This document shows positions 53,176 to 62,676 of a DNA stretch of 64,000 nt, piece by piece (position 1 is the stretch's first letter; every line of letters starts with the position of its first letter). A program made the translations under genes and the position numbers. Source of the stretch: an uncultured Clostridia bacterium (GTDB lineage Bacteria > Bacillota > Clostridia > TANB77 > CAG-465). The notes beneath the pieces were generated by a model, which saw nothing but the letters and a program-made list of their open reading frames with translations, was not told the origin of the DNA and ran no database searches. Where the stretch lies: NCBI GenBank assembly GCA_947628005.1, contig CANQYI010000001.1, positions 62,001 through 126,000 on the forward strand. Direction: 5' to 3'.

Positions 53176-54240
53176 CTATTCTTTTTCATCCAATTTCTTT
53201 ATACTTAAAGAAGCAGTCACACCTTGACCAAAAGTTATTTGCACATTATCATCAGTTGCTGAAATAGCCATATCTAGTGTATCTGGATAAGATAATGCTG
53301 CAATTGCACTACCACTAAAATCATTAATTTGATTAGCATTTACCTGCCTAATTAAAACTGCTGCAGGTATCATTACAGAATTTTCTCTTACCATTAAACT
53401 TATCGTTGTAGGTTTATCTGTAGTAAAATTAACTGAATAATTTAATTCATATATTCCATCTTGCTCTAAAGTAATAGAATTTTGAGTTGAATTGACAACA
53501 TTTATATTATCCATTTCTTCAGTTAATGGAATCTGTACCCATGTGCCTGCTCCTTGAGTATCTAAATTTGATGTCATGTTATTATATTTTCCACCATATG
53601 CACTTAAGAGAGCACTACCTGATGGACCCATTGGACCTGGTGGTCCCGCTACTCCTTGTTCTCCTTGAGGCCCTGGTATACCTTGCTCTCCTTGAGGTCC
53701 TGGAATTCCCTGAATTCCTTGTTCTCCTTGGGGTCCTATATCTCCCTTTACTCCTTGTATTCCCTGTATACCTTGGTCACCTTTTGGACCGGTTGCACCA
53801 GTTATTCCTTGTGGGCCTATTGCCCCTGTTGCCCCTGTTTCACCAGGTATTCCCTGTGGACCTGTATCACCTTTTATTCCTTGTAATCCTTGAATTCCTT
53901 GAGGTCCAGTTGGTCCCATTGGCCCTGGAATACCTTGCAGACCTTGAGGTCCCATTGGCCCAGTATCCCCTTTTATTCCTTGCATTCCTTCTGGTCCAAC
54001 AGGTCCTGGTATTCCTTGCATTCCCGGCATTCCTTGTGGTCCAGTTGGTCCCATTGGTCCTGGAACACCTTGCAAGCCTTGAGGTCCCATTGGTCCTACA
54101 GGGCCAGGTAAACATTGGTATTCTTGTACTCCACACATTGGTGGTAAATGTTTATCACAGACATCACAACATACTACATTGCTATCACATGTTAAATTAT
54201 AATTTGTGTTATTATCACATTTAATTTTAGATGTACTCAT
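53176..54240 (-). CDS. BclA-like collagen-repeat exosporium glycoprotein
   Basis: 354 residues from ATG 54240 (AAGGAGG upstream; an earlier in-frame ATG has no site). The first 45 residues carry three CD/CC pairs ([19 protein letters not shown]). About 160 residues of uninterrupted Gly-X-Y collagen repeats follow, rich in GPQGIQG and GPMGP. The C-terminal 135 residues ([17 protein letters not shown] … [20 protein letters not shown] … SIKKLDEKE) form a TNF-like trimer domain as in BclA. Such proteins form the hair-like nap of spores; here the Cys-rich start may anchor it. Confidence 0.93.
   Translation of the reverse strand: MSTSKIKCDNNTNYNLTCDSNVVCCDVCDKHLPPMCGVQEYQCLPGPVGPMGPQGLQGVPGPMGPTGPQGMPGMQGIPGPVGPEGMQGIKGDTGPMGPQGLQGIPGPMGPTGPQGIQGLQGIKGDTGPQGIPGETGATGAIGPQGITGATGPKGDQGIQGIQGVKGDIGPQGEQGIQGIPGPQGEQGIPGPQGEQGVAGPPGPMGPSGSALLSAYGGKYNNMTSNLDTQGAGTWVQIPLTEEMDNINVVNSTQNSITLEQDGIYELNYSVNFTTDKPTTISLMVRENSVMIPAAVLIRQVNANQINDFSGSAIAALSYPDTLDMAISATDDNVQITFGQGVTASLSIKKLDEKE
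53600..54120 (-). repeat. Gly-X-Y collagen repeat DNA
   Basis: Imperfect 9-bp period encoding Gly-X-Y triplets of the BclA-like gene; longer units of about 27 and 54 bp recur. Repeat-number changes by slippage are expected. Confidence 0.9.
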
Positions 54241-54304
54241 TATTTTCCTCCTTAAATTATTTATACTATGATATAATATGAAAAAAACTCTATTATGATA
54301 CTCA

Positions 54305-54333
54305 TTGACATAAACCCAAATCAGTGTTATAAT
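54305..54333 (+). promoter_or_regulatory. Consensus promoter of the 215-residue protein gene
   Basis: TTGACA (54305-54310), 17 bp, TATAAT (54328-54333). A small hairpin ATCGC/GCGAT lies in the leader before ATG 54411. Confidence 0.88.
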
Positions 54334-54410
54334 AGTTTTACTTATTAGCATAAATATCGCGTATTACTAACTGCGATAAAATTTAAAATAATTTTGGAGG
54401 TATTTACATC

Positions 54411-55058
54411 ATGACAAATCAGATTGTAGCAAAGAAAATAACAACTTTTGAAGGTGAAACTCGGTATGACGAAAATCCAATAATAATTAACAATGGAGAC
54501 ATTACCCTAATCGTTGAAAGCGAGAGACCAATAGCTATATATGAAAGAGATAATGATTTATCTAATATAGGCCTTGATTCTAAACTAAATGCATTTGTTT
54601 CAAGAATTTTCGTATCAGAAATATCTGGAAAAAGAATTTCCGTTATTCACGGATGTGTAATTATAAACCATGAAGATCCCAACATAGTATGCTATTATCA
54701 AGATACTGCTGGCCTTTATCATATAATTCCTTCCTACGATCTTAGTAACATACTACTAAATATACCCGATTTAATAATTACTAATAAAGGTTTCCTTATT
54801 TTCTACACACAAGATGATATCATCGCAACACATAACTGTATAGACTGTAAATGCGTATATGATCACTATTATTTTGACAAAATGAGAATAAAAAGTGTTA
54901 CTCCATACAAAAACTTTTGTGAAGTCGCACTTGTTAATCCTGATGATAAAAATGTGTCCCAAATAAATGAGGATGTCGAACCTGATACTATTCTATCTTT
55001 GGGATTAAGTTTCAATATGATAAATGGTATCACTTATAACATCAAACAGATTTTATAA
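54411..55058 (+). CDS. 215-residue protein, unrecognised
   Basis: Soluble, no signal or membrane helix. Beta-rich: KKITTFEGET … YDENPIIINNGDITLIVESE, VIHGCVIINHEDPNIVCYYQD, IIATHNCIDCKCVYDHYYF. Three Cys of NCIDCKC could bind metal. I do not recognise the family. Codon 18 is CGG and is read in frame here (Thr-CGG-Tyr), one of two exceptions to the frameshift pattern. RBS TGGAGG and a perfect promoter suggest strong expression. It is divergent from the spore-coat collagen gene, so a spore role is possible but only inferred from place. Confidence 0.8.
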   Translation: MTNQIVAKKITTFEGETRYDENPIIINNGDITLIVESERPIAIYERDNDLSNIGLDSKLNAFVSRIFVSEISGKRISVIHGCVIINHEDPNIVCYYQDTAGLYHIIPSYDLSNILLNIPDLIITNKGFLIFYTQDDIIATHNCIDCKCVYDHYYFDKMRIKSVTPYKNFCEVALVNPDDKNVSQINEDVEPDTILSLGLSFNMINGITYNIKQIL

Positions 55059-55076
55059 AATTTATAATTTTTTCGT

Positions 55077-55114
55077 AAAAAAAGTATAAGTCCTAAATGA
55101 ACTTATACTTTTTT
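55077..55114. terminator. Bidirectional terminator between the 215-residue and FNT genes
   Basis: AAAAGTATAAGT/ACTTATACTTTT stem, nine-base loop, A and T runs. Confidence 0.9.
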
Positions 55115-55756
55115 ATTGTTTTCAGTTAATAATTTCTTCTTATTAAATAAATTGTAATAAAATGCAATTATAATTGAGCCTACACTATTACCTAAAATCA
55201 TTATTAATAAATATAATATAACCTTACTATTCCAAATACCAGCTATACTAAAATAAAACATATTTGCTACACAGTGCTCAAAGCCACACAATATAAATGC
55301 CATAACTCCCATAACTATAGTTATATATTTACCTATTTGTCCCTCTTCTTTCTTATAATTATTTACAGCTAAGTACATTATTATTCCACAGAAAACAGAT
55401 AAAATAAATATACTAATTGCACTATCATTTAACTTTATATTTACTATATTTTTTGCTGTCTCAACATATGTTGTAAATCTAGTCATTCTCATTAAATTTC
55501 CAACTAAAAAACTTCCAATAAAATTACCAATTAATGATAGCAATAGTTCTATTACATAACTTATTCTATTTTCTAAAATATAACCTATTTTACCAGTATA
55601 AAGATTAAGTGAATACATACAAACTGTAAGAAGGCCAATAGAAAATATAAATGAGCCTAGTGCTTTATTTGGAATTGCAAGATATGCTATACCACCAATT
55701 CCTATCATGATACCAGCATATATTCCTTTTATGATAAATTGTAAATATTTTTTCAT
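55103..55756 (-). CDS. Formate/nitrite transporter (FNT) family channel
   Basis: 217 residues, six helices. FILCGFEHCVANMFYFSIAG is the signature with the central channel His and the NMFY motif. MIGIGGIAYLAIPNKALGS near the start and GKIGYILENR are also typical. It carries small monovalent anions such as formate, nitrite or hydrosulfide. A formate role fits a fermenter. Encoded 14 bp after the superoxide-reductase-like gene. Confidence 0.9.
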   Translation of the reverse strand: MKKYLQFIIKGIYAGIMIGIGGIAYLAIPNKALGSFIFSIGLLTVCMYSLNLYTGKIGYILENRISYVIELLLSLIGNFIGSFLVGNLMRMTRFTTYVETAKNIVNIKLNDSAISIFILSVFCGIIMYLAVNNYKKEEGQIGKYITIVMGVMAFILCGFEHCVANMFYFSIAGIWNSKVILYLLIMILGNSVGSIIIAFYYNLFNKKKLLTENNKKV

Positions 55757-55770
55757 AGCATCATATCCCT

Positions 55771-56151
55771 TTAATTAACTTGTGCAGACCATAGTCCATG
55801 TTTATTACAATAAGCATATATTGTAGAATTTGGAATATATGGAAATCTTGCCTGTGCTTCTTGTTCAGGGTATAATTTTACCATATATTCTAAATTATCA
55901 TGTACCATGCATAGCCATTCAATGTAATGTTCCTTCTCCATTACATGATTTACTTTAACTAATATTTCATCTTCAACTTTTTCATAAGTTGGAACATGTT
56001 TTTCGTGTGCTGCATCTACTGAATTTGGCACTAACTCTTCCATCGGTGTCCCACAACACATTATCTTACAATCTTCATTATTGCAATCTTTTATAACTTT
56101 TATTAATGCATTACAAGTTTTACAACTTTTTATTATTAATTCATTTTTCAT
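55771..56151 (-). CDS. Desulfoferrodoxin/neelaredoxin-like superoxide reductase
   Basis: 126 residues. The C-terminal SOR domain shows EELVPNSVDAAHEKHVPTYE, VKVNHVMEKEHYIEWL (His ligands) and YCNKHGLWSAQ (Cys and His ligands of the square-pyramidal iron). The N-terminal part has Cys pairs (SCKTCNALIKVI, CNNEDCKIMCCG) like a desulforedoxin domain but with insertions. It reduces superoxide to peroxide, which the peroxiredoxin elsewhere in the window can remove. Confidence 0.93.
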   Translation of the reverse strand: MKNELIIKSCKTCNALIKVIKDCNNEDCKIMCCGTPMEELVPNSVDAAHEKHVPTYEKVEDEILVKVNHVMEKEHYIEWLCMVHDNLEYMVKLYPEQEAQARFPYIPNSTIYAYCNKHGLWSAQVN

Positions 56152-56258
56152 GCTTTAATCACTCCTTCTTTATATAACACCATAATATTATAATATTCTT
56201 ATAATTATTTCAATAAAAAGAAGGTAATTTTTTTCCATTATTCTTAATTTAGCTTAAA

Positions 56259-56762
56259 TTAATCTTTAATCTTATATATTCTTCTAAATATTGTTCTTGT
56301 TAATGGTTGTATAAAAAATAATTGTGAAAGCAACGCAAATGGGAAATTTAATACTACTTTTTGTAACCAATAAGGTATAAAGTTAATAATAAAATTACCA
56401 AGTGGTGCTCCATTCATTCCTACTCCTATAATTCCATTATATAAAATAGTTGCCAAAAAGCTCATCCATGGGCACATAATTCCAACAGTTGCACATATTA
56501 CTGCTGTTTCAACAATCATACCATCATTCTTCTTTGGATCAATAGCTTTCAAGGCAAATTTTAATGACAATGGACTTCCTATAAATATTTCAGACAAGTA
56601 AGCCATTATAAATTCTATTGGAATAAAAATCCAAGAATTTTTAATAACTTCTACATTAAATCCACCTGCCTCGTAAGATGAGCAATAAAATACAAAGCAT
56701 GGAACAGTTATTATAACGGTAATTAAAGCAAAAATTAATCTTTGTTTTTTTGTCTGTGGCAT
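56259..56762 (-). CDS. DUF2798 family membrane protein
   Basis: 167 residues from ATG 56762 (AAGGAGG upstream). Four membrane helices in two related halves: MPQTKKQRLIFALITVIITVPCFVFY … SWIFIPIEFIMAYLSE and ETAVICATVGIMCPWMSFLATIL … FIPYWLQKVVLNFPFALLSQ. This is the DUF2798 double-hairpin layout; function not known. A structured leader of about 100 bases precedes it (56794-56866). Confidence 0.85.
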   Translation of the reverse strand: MPQTKKQRLIFALITVIITVPCFVFYCSSYEAGGFNVEVIKNSWIFIPIEFIMAYLSEIFIGSPLSLKFALKAIDPKKNDGMIVETAVICATVGIMCPWMSFLATILYNGIIGVGMNGAPLGNFIINFIPYWLQKVVLNFPFALLSQLFFIQPLTRTIFRRIYKIKD

Positions 56763-56793
56763 ATTTTCCTCCTTTCTATTTTGGACGCAAAAA

Positions 56794-56866
56794 GACACAT
56801 GTTTTTCTGCACGATAATTTTTTAGTACCGTAATCAGATTTACGAGCTTTAAGCTCAACATGTGTC
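56794..56866 (-). promoter_or_regulatory. Candidate structured 5′ leader (possible cis-regulatory RNA)
   Basis: On the minus strand GACACATGTT (56866-56857) pairs with AACATGTGTC (56803-56794), closing a 73-base domain. Inside are GAGCTTAAAGCTC and GTAAATCTGATTAC hairpins. The ATG of the DUF2798 gene lies 32 bases beyond. I match it to no known riboswitch class. Confidence 0.45.
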
Positions 56867-56889
56867 GTTTCATAATATATTATTTAATT

Positions 56890-58092
56890 TTATTCATTAC
56901 TATATTCTTGTCCACATTCAGAACAGAATTTTCCATTTACTTTTGCACCGCATTTTGGGCATTTTTTTTCAGATGATTCATCTGGTTTTTTTGCTCCACA
57001 ATCTGAGCAAAATCTTCCTTCAACTTTTTTCTTACAGTTTGGACACTCCCATGTATCTGCATTTGATGGAGCTGTTACTACAGCTGATGAAGATTGAGCA
57101 GTATTTTGTTGTTGCCATGGTCCCTGTGTTACACCGCCAACAACACCGCCACTAGCCATGTTCATCATTCCAATTCCCATGAAGCCATTTGCTGCTCCAT
57201 TTGCATTTTTAGCAGCCTCTTCAACTGCATTAGCATATGATCCAACAAGTTTTCCTTGTTGCATATATGAATTTGAACTAAGTTCGTATTCATCAATTTT
57301 CTTTTCAGACTCGTCTGTAAGTGTAACTGATTCAACTGCAAAACTTACAATTTCAATTCCTCTTTTTCTAATTTGCTCATCAAATACCTTTTCACTCATC
57401 AAGTTTCTAAATTCTGAATCAGATATACCTGGAAGTTCAAGAGCAGGAATTTGCTTCTTAGATGTTCCTAGTTCATTTAAAACACTTTTAAATGTAGAAA
57501 CAACCTCAGCTCTCATTTGCTCTACTAAACTTTCTTTAGTATAAACATCAGCAGTACCTGCAATTTGACTCATAAATAAAGCTGGATCTATTATTTTAAA
57601 TGTATATCTTCCAAAGCATTTTATCTCAACACGTAAAGGTGTTGCAGTTCCAGTCATTTGATTTGGTATTATATGTGCCCAATCTTGGAAAGGAACTGGT
57701 GCTGGTGTTCCAAATTTATTATTCATTATCTCCTTTATGTTTATGAAAAATACTGCTTGTTGCTTAGCACTTCCTCCATTATAAGTAAATCTTTGCCACA
57801 TTTCTTTAAATACATCTCCAAATTGTCCTGCAAAGAATGATGGTGTAGAAGAAGAATCAAAAGTATAAGTTCCTTTTTCTGCTGTTGCATCTATTACTCT
57901 ACCATTATCATATAAAATAGCACATTGTCCAGGTGCAACAATTACTGTTGAACCATTAGAAATTACACCATTTGGTGTAGTTTTCTTAACCATAAGTACA
58001 TTATCTGACAAATCTTCACATCTAATGGCCTCTTTCCATTGATCTTGCAGTGCACTTCCAATCGCGCCTGCAGCGGCTCTAATTAATCCCAT
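56890..58092 (-). CDS. SPFH/band-7-like protein with C-terminal zinc ribbons
   Basis: 400 residues, virion-core/YdjI-like family. The N-terminal part (LIRAAAGAIGSALQDQWKEAIRC, GQCAILYDNGRVIDATAEKGTYTF) and the middle SPFH-like domain (RVEIKCFGRYTFKIIDPALFM … LVEQMRAEVVSTFKSVLNELG … IRKRGIEIVSFAVESVTL) are conserved. A Gly/Met/Ala linker leads to two double-Cys ribbons (CPNCKKKVEGRFCSDCG, CPKCGAKVNGKFCSECG). It likely forms membrane-associated rings. The downstream partner of the Tim44-like gene. Confidence 0.9.
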   Translation of the reverse strand: MGLIRAAAGAIGSALQDQWKEAIRCEDLSDNVLMVKKTTPNGVISNGSTVIVAPGQCAILYDNGRVIDATAEKGTYTFDSSSTPSFFAGQFGDVFKEMWQRFTYNGGSAKQQAVFFINIKEIMNNKFGTPAPVPFQDWAHIIPNQMTGTATPLRVEIKCFGRYTFKIIDPALFMSQIAGTADVYTKESLVEQMRAEVVSTFKSVLNELGTSKKQIPALELPGISDSEFRNLMSEKVFDEQIRKRGIEIVSFAVESVTLTDESEKKIDEYELSSNSYMQQGKLVGSYANAVEEAAKNANGAANGFMGIGMMNMASGGVVGGVTQGPWQQQNTAQSSSAVVTAPSNADTWECPNCKKKVEGRFCSDCGAKKPDESSEKKCPKCGAKVNGKFCSECGQEYSNE

Positions 58093-58106
58093 AAAATCCC
58101 CCCATT

Positions 58107-58874
58107 TTATTCATAGTCTTCCTTATAAGAAGACATTTTCCATATTTTTAGATTAATAGGTTCTAAATGAGCACTACAATATTCACAAGAACCTAAATCT
58201 AACCTTTTTAGTGGTGCCCCACAATTTGGGCAACTTAATCCAAAGATTGATTCATTTTTTTCAAACTTTGTTTCATCATATATATATACAAACTCTGTTG
58301 TATATCTTGTTTGCTTTTTGACTTTTTCTAGTTCTTTATCACTTTTTACATTAGCCCCTTTAGCAGAGTAATAATACTCAAGTGAAGAAGAAATTGTAAC
58401 TGTCGCAATACCATCAGATTTATTATAATTTTTTATAGAATGTCTATGGAATTGTACCTCATCGTATGAAATTTCAGTATCTAATCCTTTTAAATCTTCA
58501 ATTTTTTCTATTAAAGTAGATTTCAACAAAAATAAATCATCATCATCTACAATTCCACTAATTGATTTATTTTCAATTGCATTAAATATTTTCCTTAAAT
58601 TGGATTCAACCTTTGCATATATAAGATCTTTATTAAATTGTGGAAAATCTCTTAATATACTAGGCTCTAACAATGTAGTCATTCCTGATACATCTTTTAC
58701 TCTAGAATACTCTCTTAATTTAGCAGATTTTACACTATGTATAGCATTTTTTAAGCTGTTTAAACCAGATTTACCAAAAGATTTATTAATTTTAAAAATT
58801 ATAACTAATACTATAATTAATACTGCTAGTATTACTCCTATAGCTGTAGCTAAAATTATTGACAAAAATTTCAT
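58107..58874 (-). CDS. Tim44-like anchored protein with zinc ribbon
   Basis: 255 residues with one N-terminal membrane helix (7-28), a Tim44-type domain (LREYSRVKDVSGMTTLLEPSILRDFPQFN … YYYSAKGANVKSDKEL … TTEFVYIYDETKF) and a C-terminal ribbon (LSCPNCGAPL … CEYCSAHL). It lies 14 bp upstream of the SPFH gene. This pairing is common in Firmicutes; the role in membrane stress or sorting is not settled. Confidence 0.85.
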   Translation of the reverse strand: MKFLSIILATAIGVILAVLIIVLVIIFKINKSFGKSGLNSLKNAIHSVKSAKLREYSRVKDVSGMTTLLEPSILRDFPQFNKDLIYAKVESNLRKIFNAIENKSISGIVDDDDLFLLKSTLIEKIEDLKGLDTEISYDEVQFHRHSIKNYNKSDGIATVTISSSLEYYYSAKGANVKSDKELEKVKKQTRYTTEFVYIYDETKFEKNESIFGLSCPNCGAPLKRLDLGSCEYCSAHLEPINLKIWKMSSYKEDYE

Positions 58875-58943
58875 TTTTGTATTCCTTTCATAATATTATA
58901 CCATATTATATAGAATTATGCTATTTTATTTCGATTTTTATTT

Positions 58944-59843
58944 TCATTTTTTTACAGTTTTTTTCCTTTTTGAAATAAATGTTTCTAATATATACCACAA
59001 TGAAGTAGCAATGAACATTGAAGAATATGTTCCAACTAATACTCCTATTATAAGTGGTAAAGAAAATTCTTTTAATACTTGTTGATTATTTAACAATGCA
59101 AATACATAAACTATTCCAACTGTTACTACTGTAGTAAGTGATGTAAATATTGTTCTTCTTATAGTTTGTGATAAACTTACATTTATAGTTTCTTTTAAAT
59201 CTTTAGAAAGTGATAATTTTTTTCTATTTTCTCTTATTCTATCATAAACAACTATAGTATCGTTAATAGAATATCCAATTATTGTTAAAATTACGGCTAC
59301 AAAAGTAGAATTAATTGGTAACTTAAATATTCCATAAATTGATATTAAAAATGCTGCGTCATGTATTAATGCTATAATTGCAGTTATTGCTGCTGTAACT
59401 CCTAAAGTTTTAAATCTTATGATTATATATATAAGTACTATTACTATAGAAACTACAATTGCAAGTAATGCAGAATTAATAAGTTCTTTTCCATAAGCAG
59501 GTTGAACATTTCTTGTAGTAGCATCCCCCATATTTTGATATTTTTCTTTTAGAGCCTCAACTATCTTATCGGCTTCCTCAGAAGGTATTATTTCTGTTGT
59601 TATTGATACAGAATTATTTCCACCAGTAACTTTTTGTACAAGTGGTACTTGACCTACTGTATCTTTTACAATATTTTGTACATCTACATTGTCAAATTCT
59701 TGATTTAGGTCTACGTTTATTGCTGTTCCACCTTTAAAATCAACATCAAACTTAAAACCTGTAACCAAACCATAGATTATACCAAAAGCAATAATTGCAA
59801 GAGACATAATTAAGAAAACGTATTTGTGCTTCAAAAAATCCAT
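58944..59843 (-). CDS. secF: Protein translocase subunit SecF
   Basis: 299 residues, six helices. FDVDFKGGTAINVDL near the start is the SecF signature of the first periplasmic-type domain, ALIHDAAFLISIYGI and GYSINDTIVVYDRIREN the conserved helices. SecDF uses the ion gradient to pull proteins out after SecA. It starts one base after the secD stop. Confidence 0.96.
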   Translation of the reverse strand: MDFLKHKYVFLIMSLAIIAFGIIYGLVTGFKFDVDFKGGTAINVDLNQEFDNVDVQNIVKDTVGQVPLVQKVTGGNNSVSITTEIIPSEEADKIVEALKEKYQNMGDATTRNVQPAYGKELINSALLAIVVSIVIVLIYIIIRFKTLGVTAAITAIIALIHDAAFLISIYGIFKLPINSTFVAVILTIIGYSINDTIVVYDRIRENRKKLSLSKDLKETINVSLSQTIRRTIFTSLTTVVTVGIVYVFALLNNQQVLKEFSLPLIIGVLVGTYSSMFIATSLWYILETFISKRKKTVKK

Positions 59844-59844
59844 A

Positions 59845-61131
59845 TTATTCTGCCTCCTTTTTTACGCCAAATAAGAATGAGTTCTTATTTGCTATAGGAA
59901 TCAATTGTCTTAATAGAAACTTTGTAACAACACATGCTGTAAATAAACTTACTAATACACCAATAGCAAGTACTATTCCAAATCCTTTAATTGATCCCAC
60001 ACCAAATATGTACAATAATATAGCTATTATACAAGTTGTGATATTACCATCAATTATTGCTGGAAGTGAATTTTTAAAGCTCTTTTCAAAGGCTTTTGTT
60101 GCTCCTATTTTGCTCTTCAATTCTTCCTTCAATCTTTCAAATATTATTACATTTGCATCAACTGCCATTCCAACAGATAGTATTAATCCAGCGATACCTG
60201 GAAGTGTTAAACTAATTCCAGTTTGAGACATTATTATAAGTATAATTGAAACATATGTTACAAGTGATATACTTGCTATAACACCTGGCAATCTATATAT
60301 TACTATCATTATAAGTGCAACTAGTATTAAAGCAACAATACCAGCTTTTATACTAATTTCTAGTGCTTTTTGACCAATATATGGTCCAACATATTCTTTG
60401 CTTATTACGTCCAAAGAAAATGGAAGCGAACCAGAATCAATAAGTAATGCATATTGTTTAGCACTATCTCTTCTTACATCATATTCTTCTTGTGATCCCA
60501 TAGTAATAATTGCTGTATTAGAATCTATTTTACTTTGAACTGTTGGAGAAGTAAGTAAAGTATCATCTAAATATATTGATATTTCTTGTCCAACTAGTTT
60601 CTCAGTTGCTTCTGCAAATTTAGCTTTTCCTTCTTCACTAAATTCTAGTACTACGTGAGGAGAAGGAAGTCCAGTATTATCAACAGCATCTTCACTATAA
60701 CTTGCAGATTTTATATCTGTGCCTGATAGCAAAACATTTGAATCTGGATCTCTAAACTCTACTTTAGCAGTTTTATCAAGTCCTTCAATTGCATCTAAAG
60801 GATCTTTAGATGTATCATTTATATCAGCTGGAACTTCTATATATATTTGAGAAGTAGCTGTATCTGTTCTAACATATGCATCAAACATATTTTTAAGTTC
60901 TAATCTTTTTCTAATAACAGCCACTGCTGTATCTAAATCATCTTGAGTTATTGATACATTATCTTCTGCCTTTGCTTGATATACAATGCTTACTCCTCCA
61001 CTAATATCTAATCCAGTTTTTATATCTTTTGCACTATTTATTATATTTGTTATTCCAAATATTGAAACATACGCAAGTGCAAATATGATAACAAGTGAAA
61101 CAATAAATTTTATAACGTTATCTTTTTTCAT
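59845..61131 (-). CDS. secD: Protein translocase subunit SecD
   Basis: 428 residues. GLDISGGVSIVYQA opens the first domain, VVLEFSEEGKAKFAEAT is in the P1 head, and GLILSVGMAVDANVIIFERLKEEL the signature of helix 4. Six helices. Strong promoter upstream (61155-61183). Runs on into secF. Confidence 0.96.
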   Translation of the reverse strand: MKKDNVIKFIVSLVIIFALAYVSIFGITNIINSAKDIKTGLDISGGVSIVYQAKAEDNVSITQDDLDTAVAVIRKRLELKNMFDAYVRTDTATSQIYIEVPADINDTSKDPLDAIEGLDKTAKVEFRDPDSNVLLSGTDIKSASYSEDAVDNTGLPSPHVVLEFSEEGKAKFAEATEKLVGQEISIYLDDTLLTSPTVQSKIDSNTAIITMGSQEEYDVRRDSAKQYALLIDSGSLPFSLDVISKEYVGPYIGQKALEISIKAGIVALILVALIMIVIYRLPGVIASISLVTYVSIILIIMSQTGISLTLPGIAGLILSVGMAVDANVIIFERLKEELKSKIGATKAFEKSFKNSLPAIIDGNITTCIIAILLYIFGVGSIKGFGIVLAIGVLVSLFTACVVTKFLLRQLIPIANKNSFLFGVKKEAE

Positions 61132-61154
61132 TTTGTGACCTCCATAACAACTTC

Positions 61155-61183
61155 ATTATACTATTTTTGAAATTTATAGTCAA
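61155..61183 (-). promoter_or_regulatory. Promoter of secDF
   Basis: Minus strand TTGACT (61183-61178), 17 bp, TATAAT (61160-61155), 24 bp before ATG 61131. Confidence 0.85.
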
Positions 61184-61223
61184 TCTTTTTTTACTGATTT
61201 TTAGGCAAAAATGTCAAATATTA

Positions 61224-61256
61224 CAAAAAAATGTCACTTAAAAATAAGTAACATTC
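61224..61256 (-). terminator. Terminator of the PH-domain gene
   Basis: AATGTTACTT/AAGTGACATT stem, loop ATTTTT, then TTTTTTG on the minus strand. Confidence 0.85.
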
Positions 61257-61263
61257 TTTTTTA

Positions 61264-61932
61264 TTAATCATTAACTTGTTTTGACATATTTTCTATAAAA
61301 TTTTCCCCATTATCACTATTATCATTGTTGCTATTATTATTGTAATTATTATTATTTTCTTCTACAGAACTTTTATTTTCTTTAGAGTTATGAATAAGTT
61401 CTTGAATCTGGTCATAAATTTCTTTTACATCTCTTATGCCATATATAACTAAACCATTTTTTCTATTATTTTCAGCACTAGTATATATTACAATTATACC
61501 GAATCCTAAAATTCTATCCCAAATTGTTCTTCTTATTTCTACTTCCTTTACATTTTCGTACTGTATATTCTTCTTATGCTGATTTAAAAAGTCATCTTCA
61601 TATATCATATATTTTTCAAAGAAAGAATATTTTGTATGTTTATAACTTAAATATTGAACAACTGTACAAATAATTGCTCTACAAAAAGTAAATATTACTG
61701 CAAATATTGCTAAAAATTTTACTATACCAATTATACTAAAATTTCCTAAATTAATATTATTTACATTTTCTAATGTATCATTACCAACAAATAATAAAAT
61801 TGATGATATTATAAATATTAAACATGCAATAAGAGAGGTCCTAATTTTTCTTCCCGTAGGCATACCCATTTCATATATAAAATTAAATTTAGGTTGCACT
61901 ACAAGTTTTACTTCGTTCATATTATTTTCCAT
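61264..61932 (-). CDS. PH-domain membrane protein (bPH2-like)
   Basis: 222 residues with two helices (about 28-50 and 68-92), followed by a bacterial PH-like domain: YSFFEKYMIYEDDFLNQHKKNIQYENVKEVEIRRTIWDRILGFGIIVIYTSAENN … LVIYGIRDVKEIYDQI. The last 40 residues are Asn/Asp-rich. It starts 8 bp after pyrH, in the place where frr normally is. Function unknown. Confidence 0.85.
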   Translation of the reverse strand: MENNMNEVKLVVQPKFNFIYEMGMPTGRKIRTSLIACLIFIISSILLFVGNDTLENVNNINLGNFSIIGIVKFLAIFAVIFTFCRAIICTVVQYLSYKHTKYSFFEKYMIYEDDFLNQHKKNIQYENVKEVEIRRTIWDRILGFGIIVIYTSAENNRKNGLVIYGIRDVKEIYDQIQELIHNSKENKSSVEENNNNYNNNSNNDNSDNGENFIENMSKQVND

Positions 61933-61940
61933 AAAAAAAC

Positions 61941-62657
61941 CTACTTTCTTATTATAGTTCCTATATTTTCACCAGACACTGCTCTAACAATTGAATTGTC
62001 CTCATTTAAAGCAAATACTAATATAGGAATTTTATTTTCCATACATAAAGTAATAGCTGTTGCATCCATTACTCCTAATTTATCAGATATTGTTTGCATA
62101 TAAGTAACTTCTTCATATTTTTTTGCATCTTTGTTAGTTTTTGGATCTTTATCATATACACCATCAACATTTTTGGCTAGTAAAATTACATCTACTTCCA
62201 TTTCTATTGCACGTAAAGCAGCTGCAGAATCAGTTGTAAAATATGGGCTACCTGTACCACAGGCAAATATAACAATTCTTCCTTTTTCTAAGTGTCTTAC
62301 TGCTCTTCTTCTTATATATGGTTCTGCTACTTGTCTCATCTCTATTGCAGTCATAACTCTAGTATATACATTTTTACTTTCTAGCATATCTTGTAATGCT
62401 AGGGCATTAAGAGTTGTTGCAAGCATTCCCATATAATCAGAAGTCGTTCTTTGCATATAATCTTTACCATATTTTCCTCTCCAAAAGTTTCCTGCTCCTA
62501 TAACTACGCAAATCTCCACTCCTGCCTTTGAAAGTTCTACTAGCTGTGTTACAACTTTTTCAAGTTTTTTATCATCTATTCCTCTTCCGTCCTCTTTTCC
62601 TATGGCTTCACCACTAAGTTTCACCAATATTCTCTTATATTTAGAATTTATATTCAT
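61941..62657 (-). CDS. pyrH: UMP kinase
   Basis: 238 residues from ATG 62657 (GGAGG upstream; an earlier ATG five codons before has no site). [19 protein letters not shown] is the phosphate loop, [42 protein letters not shown] the UMP site and lid, and [21 protein letters not shown] the ATP-binding loop. It makes UDP from UMP, regulated by GTP and UTP in the family. Confidence 0.96.
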   Translation of the reverse strand: MNINSKYKRILVKLSGEAIGKEDGRGIDDKKLEKVVTQLVELSKAGVEICVVIGAGNFWRGKYGKDYMQRTTSDYMGMLATTLNALALQDMLESKNVYTRVMTAIEMRQVAEPYIRRRAVRHLEKGRIVIFACGTGSPYFTTDSAAALRAIEMEVDVILLAKNVDGVYDKDPKTNKDAKKYEEVTYMQTISDKLGVMDATAITLCMENKIPILVFALNEDNSIVRAVSGENIGTIIRK

Positions 62658-62676
62658 AATATACCTCCACATTTTT

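Noticed and set aside
53600-54120. Regular short repeats that look like a CRISPR array at first
   Set aside because: Period is nine bases with no unique spacers; it encodes collagen triplets.
53526-54224. Long plus-strand open frame of 232 codons
   Set aside because: It is the antisense shadow of the Gly-X-Y collagen repeats, Leu/Val-rich, without an RBS or family features.
56763-56873. N-terminal extension of the DUF2798 protein
   Set aside because: It overlaps the structured leader, and AAGGAGG marks ATG 56762 instead.
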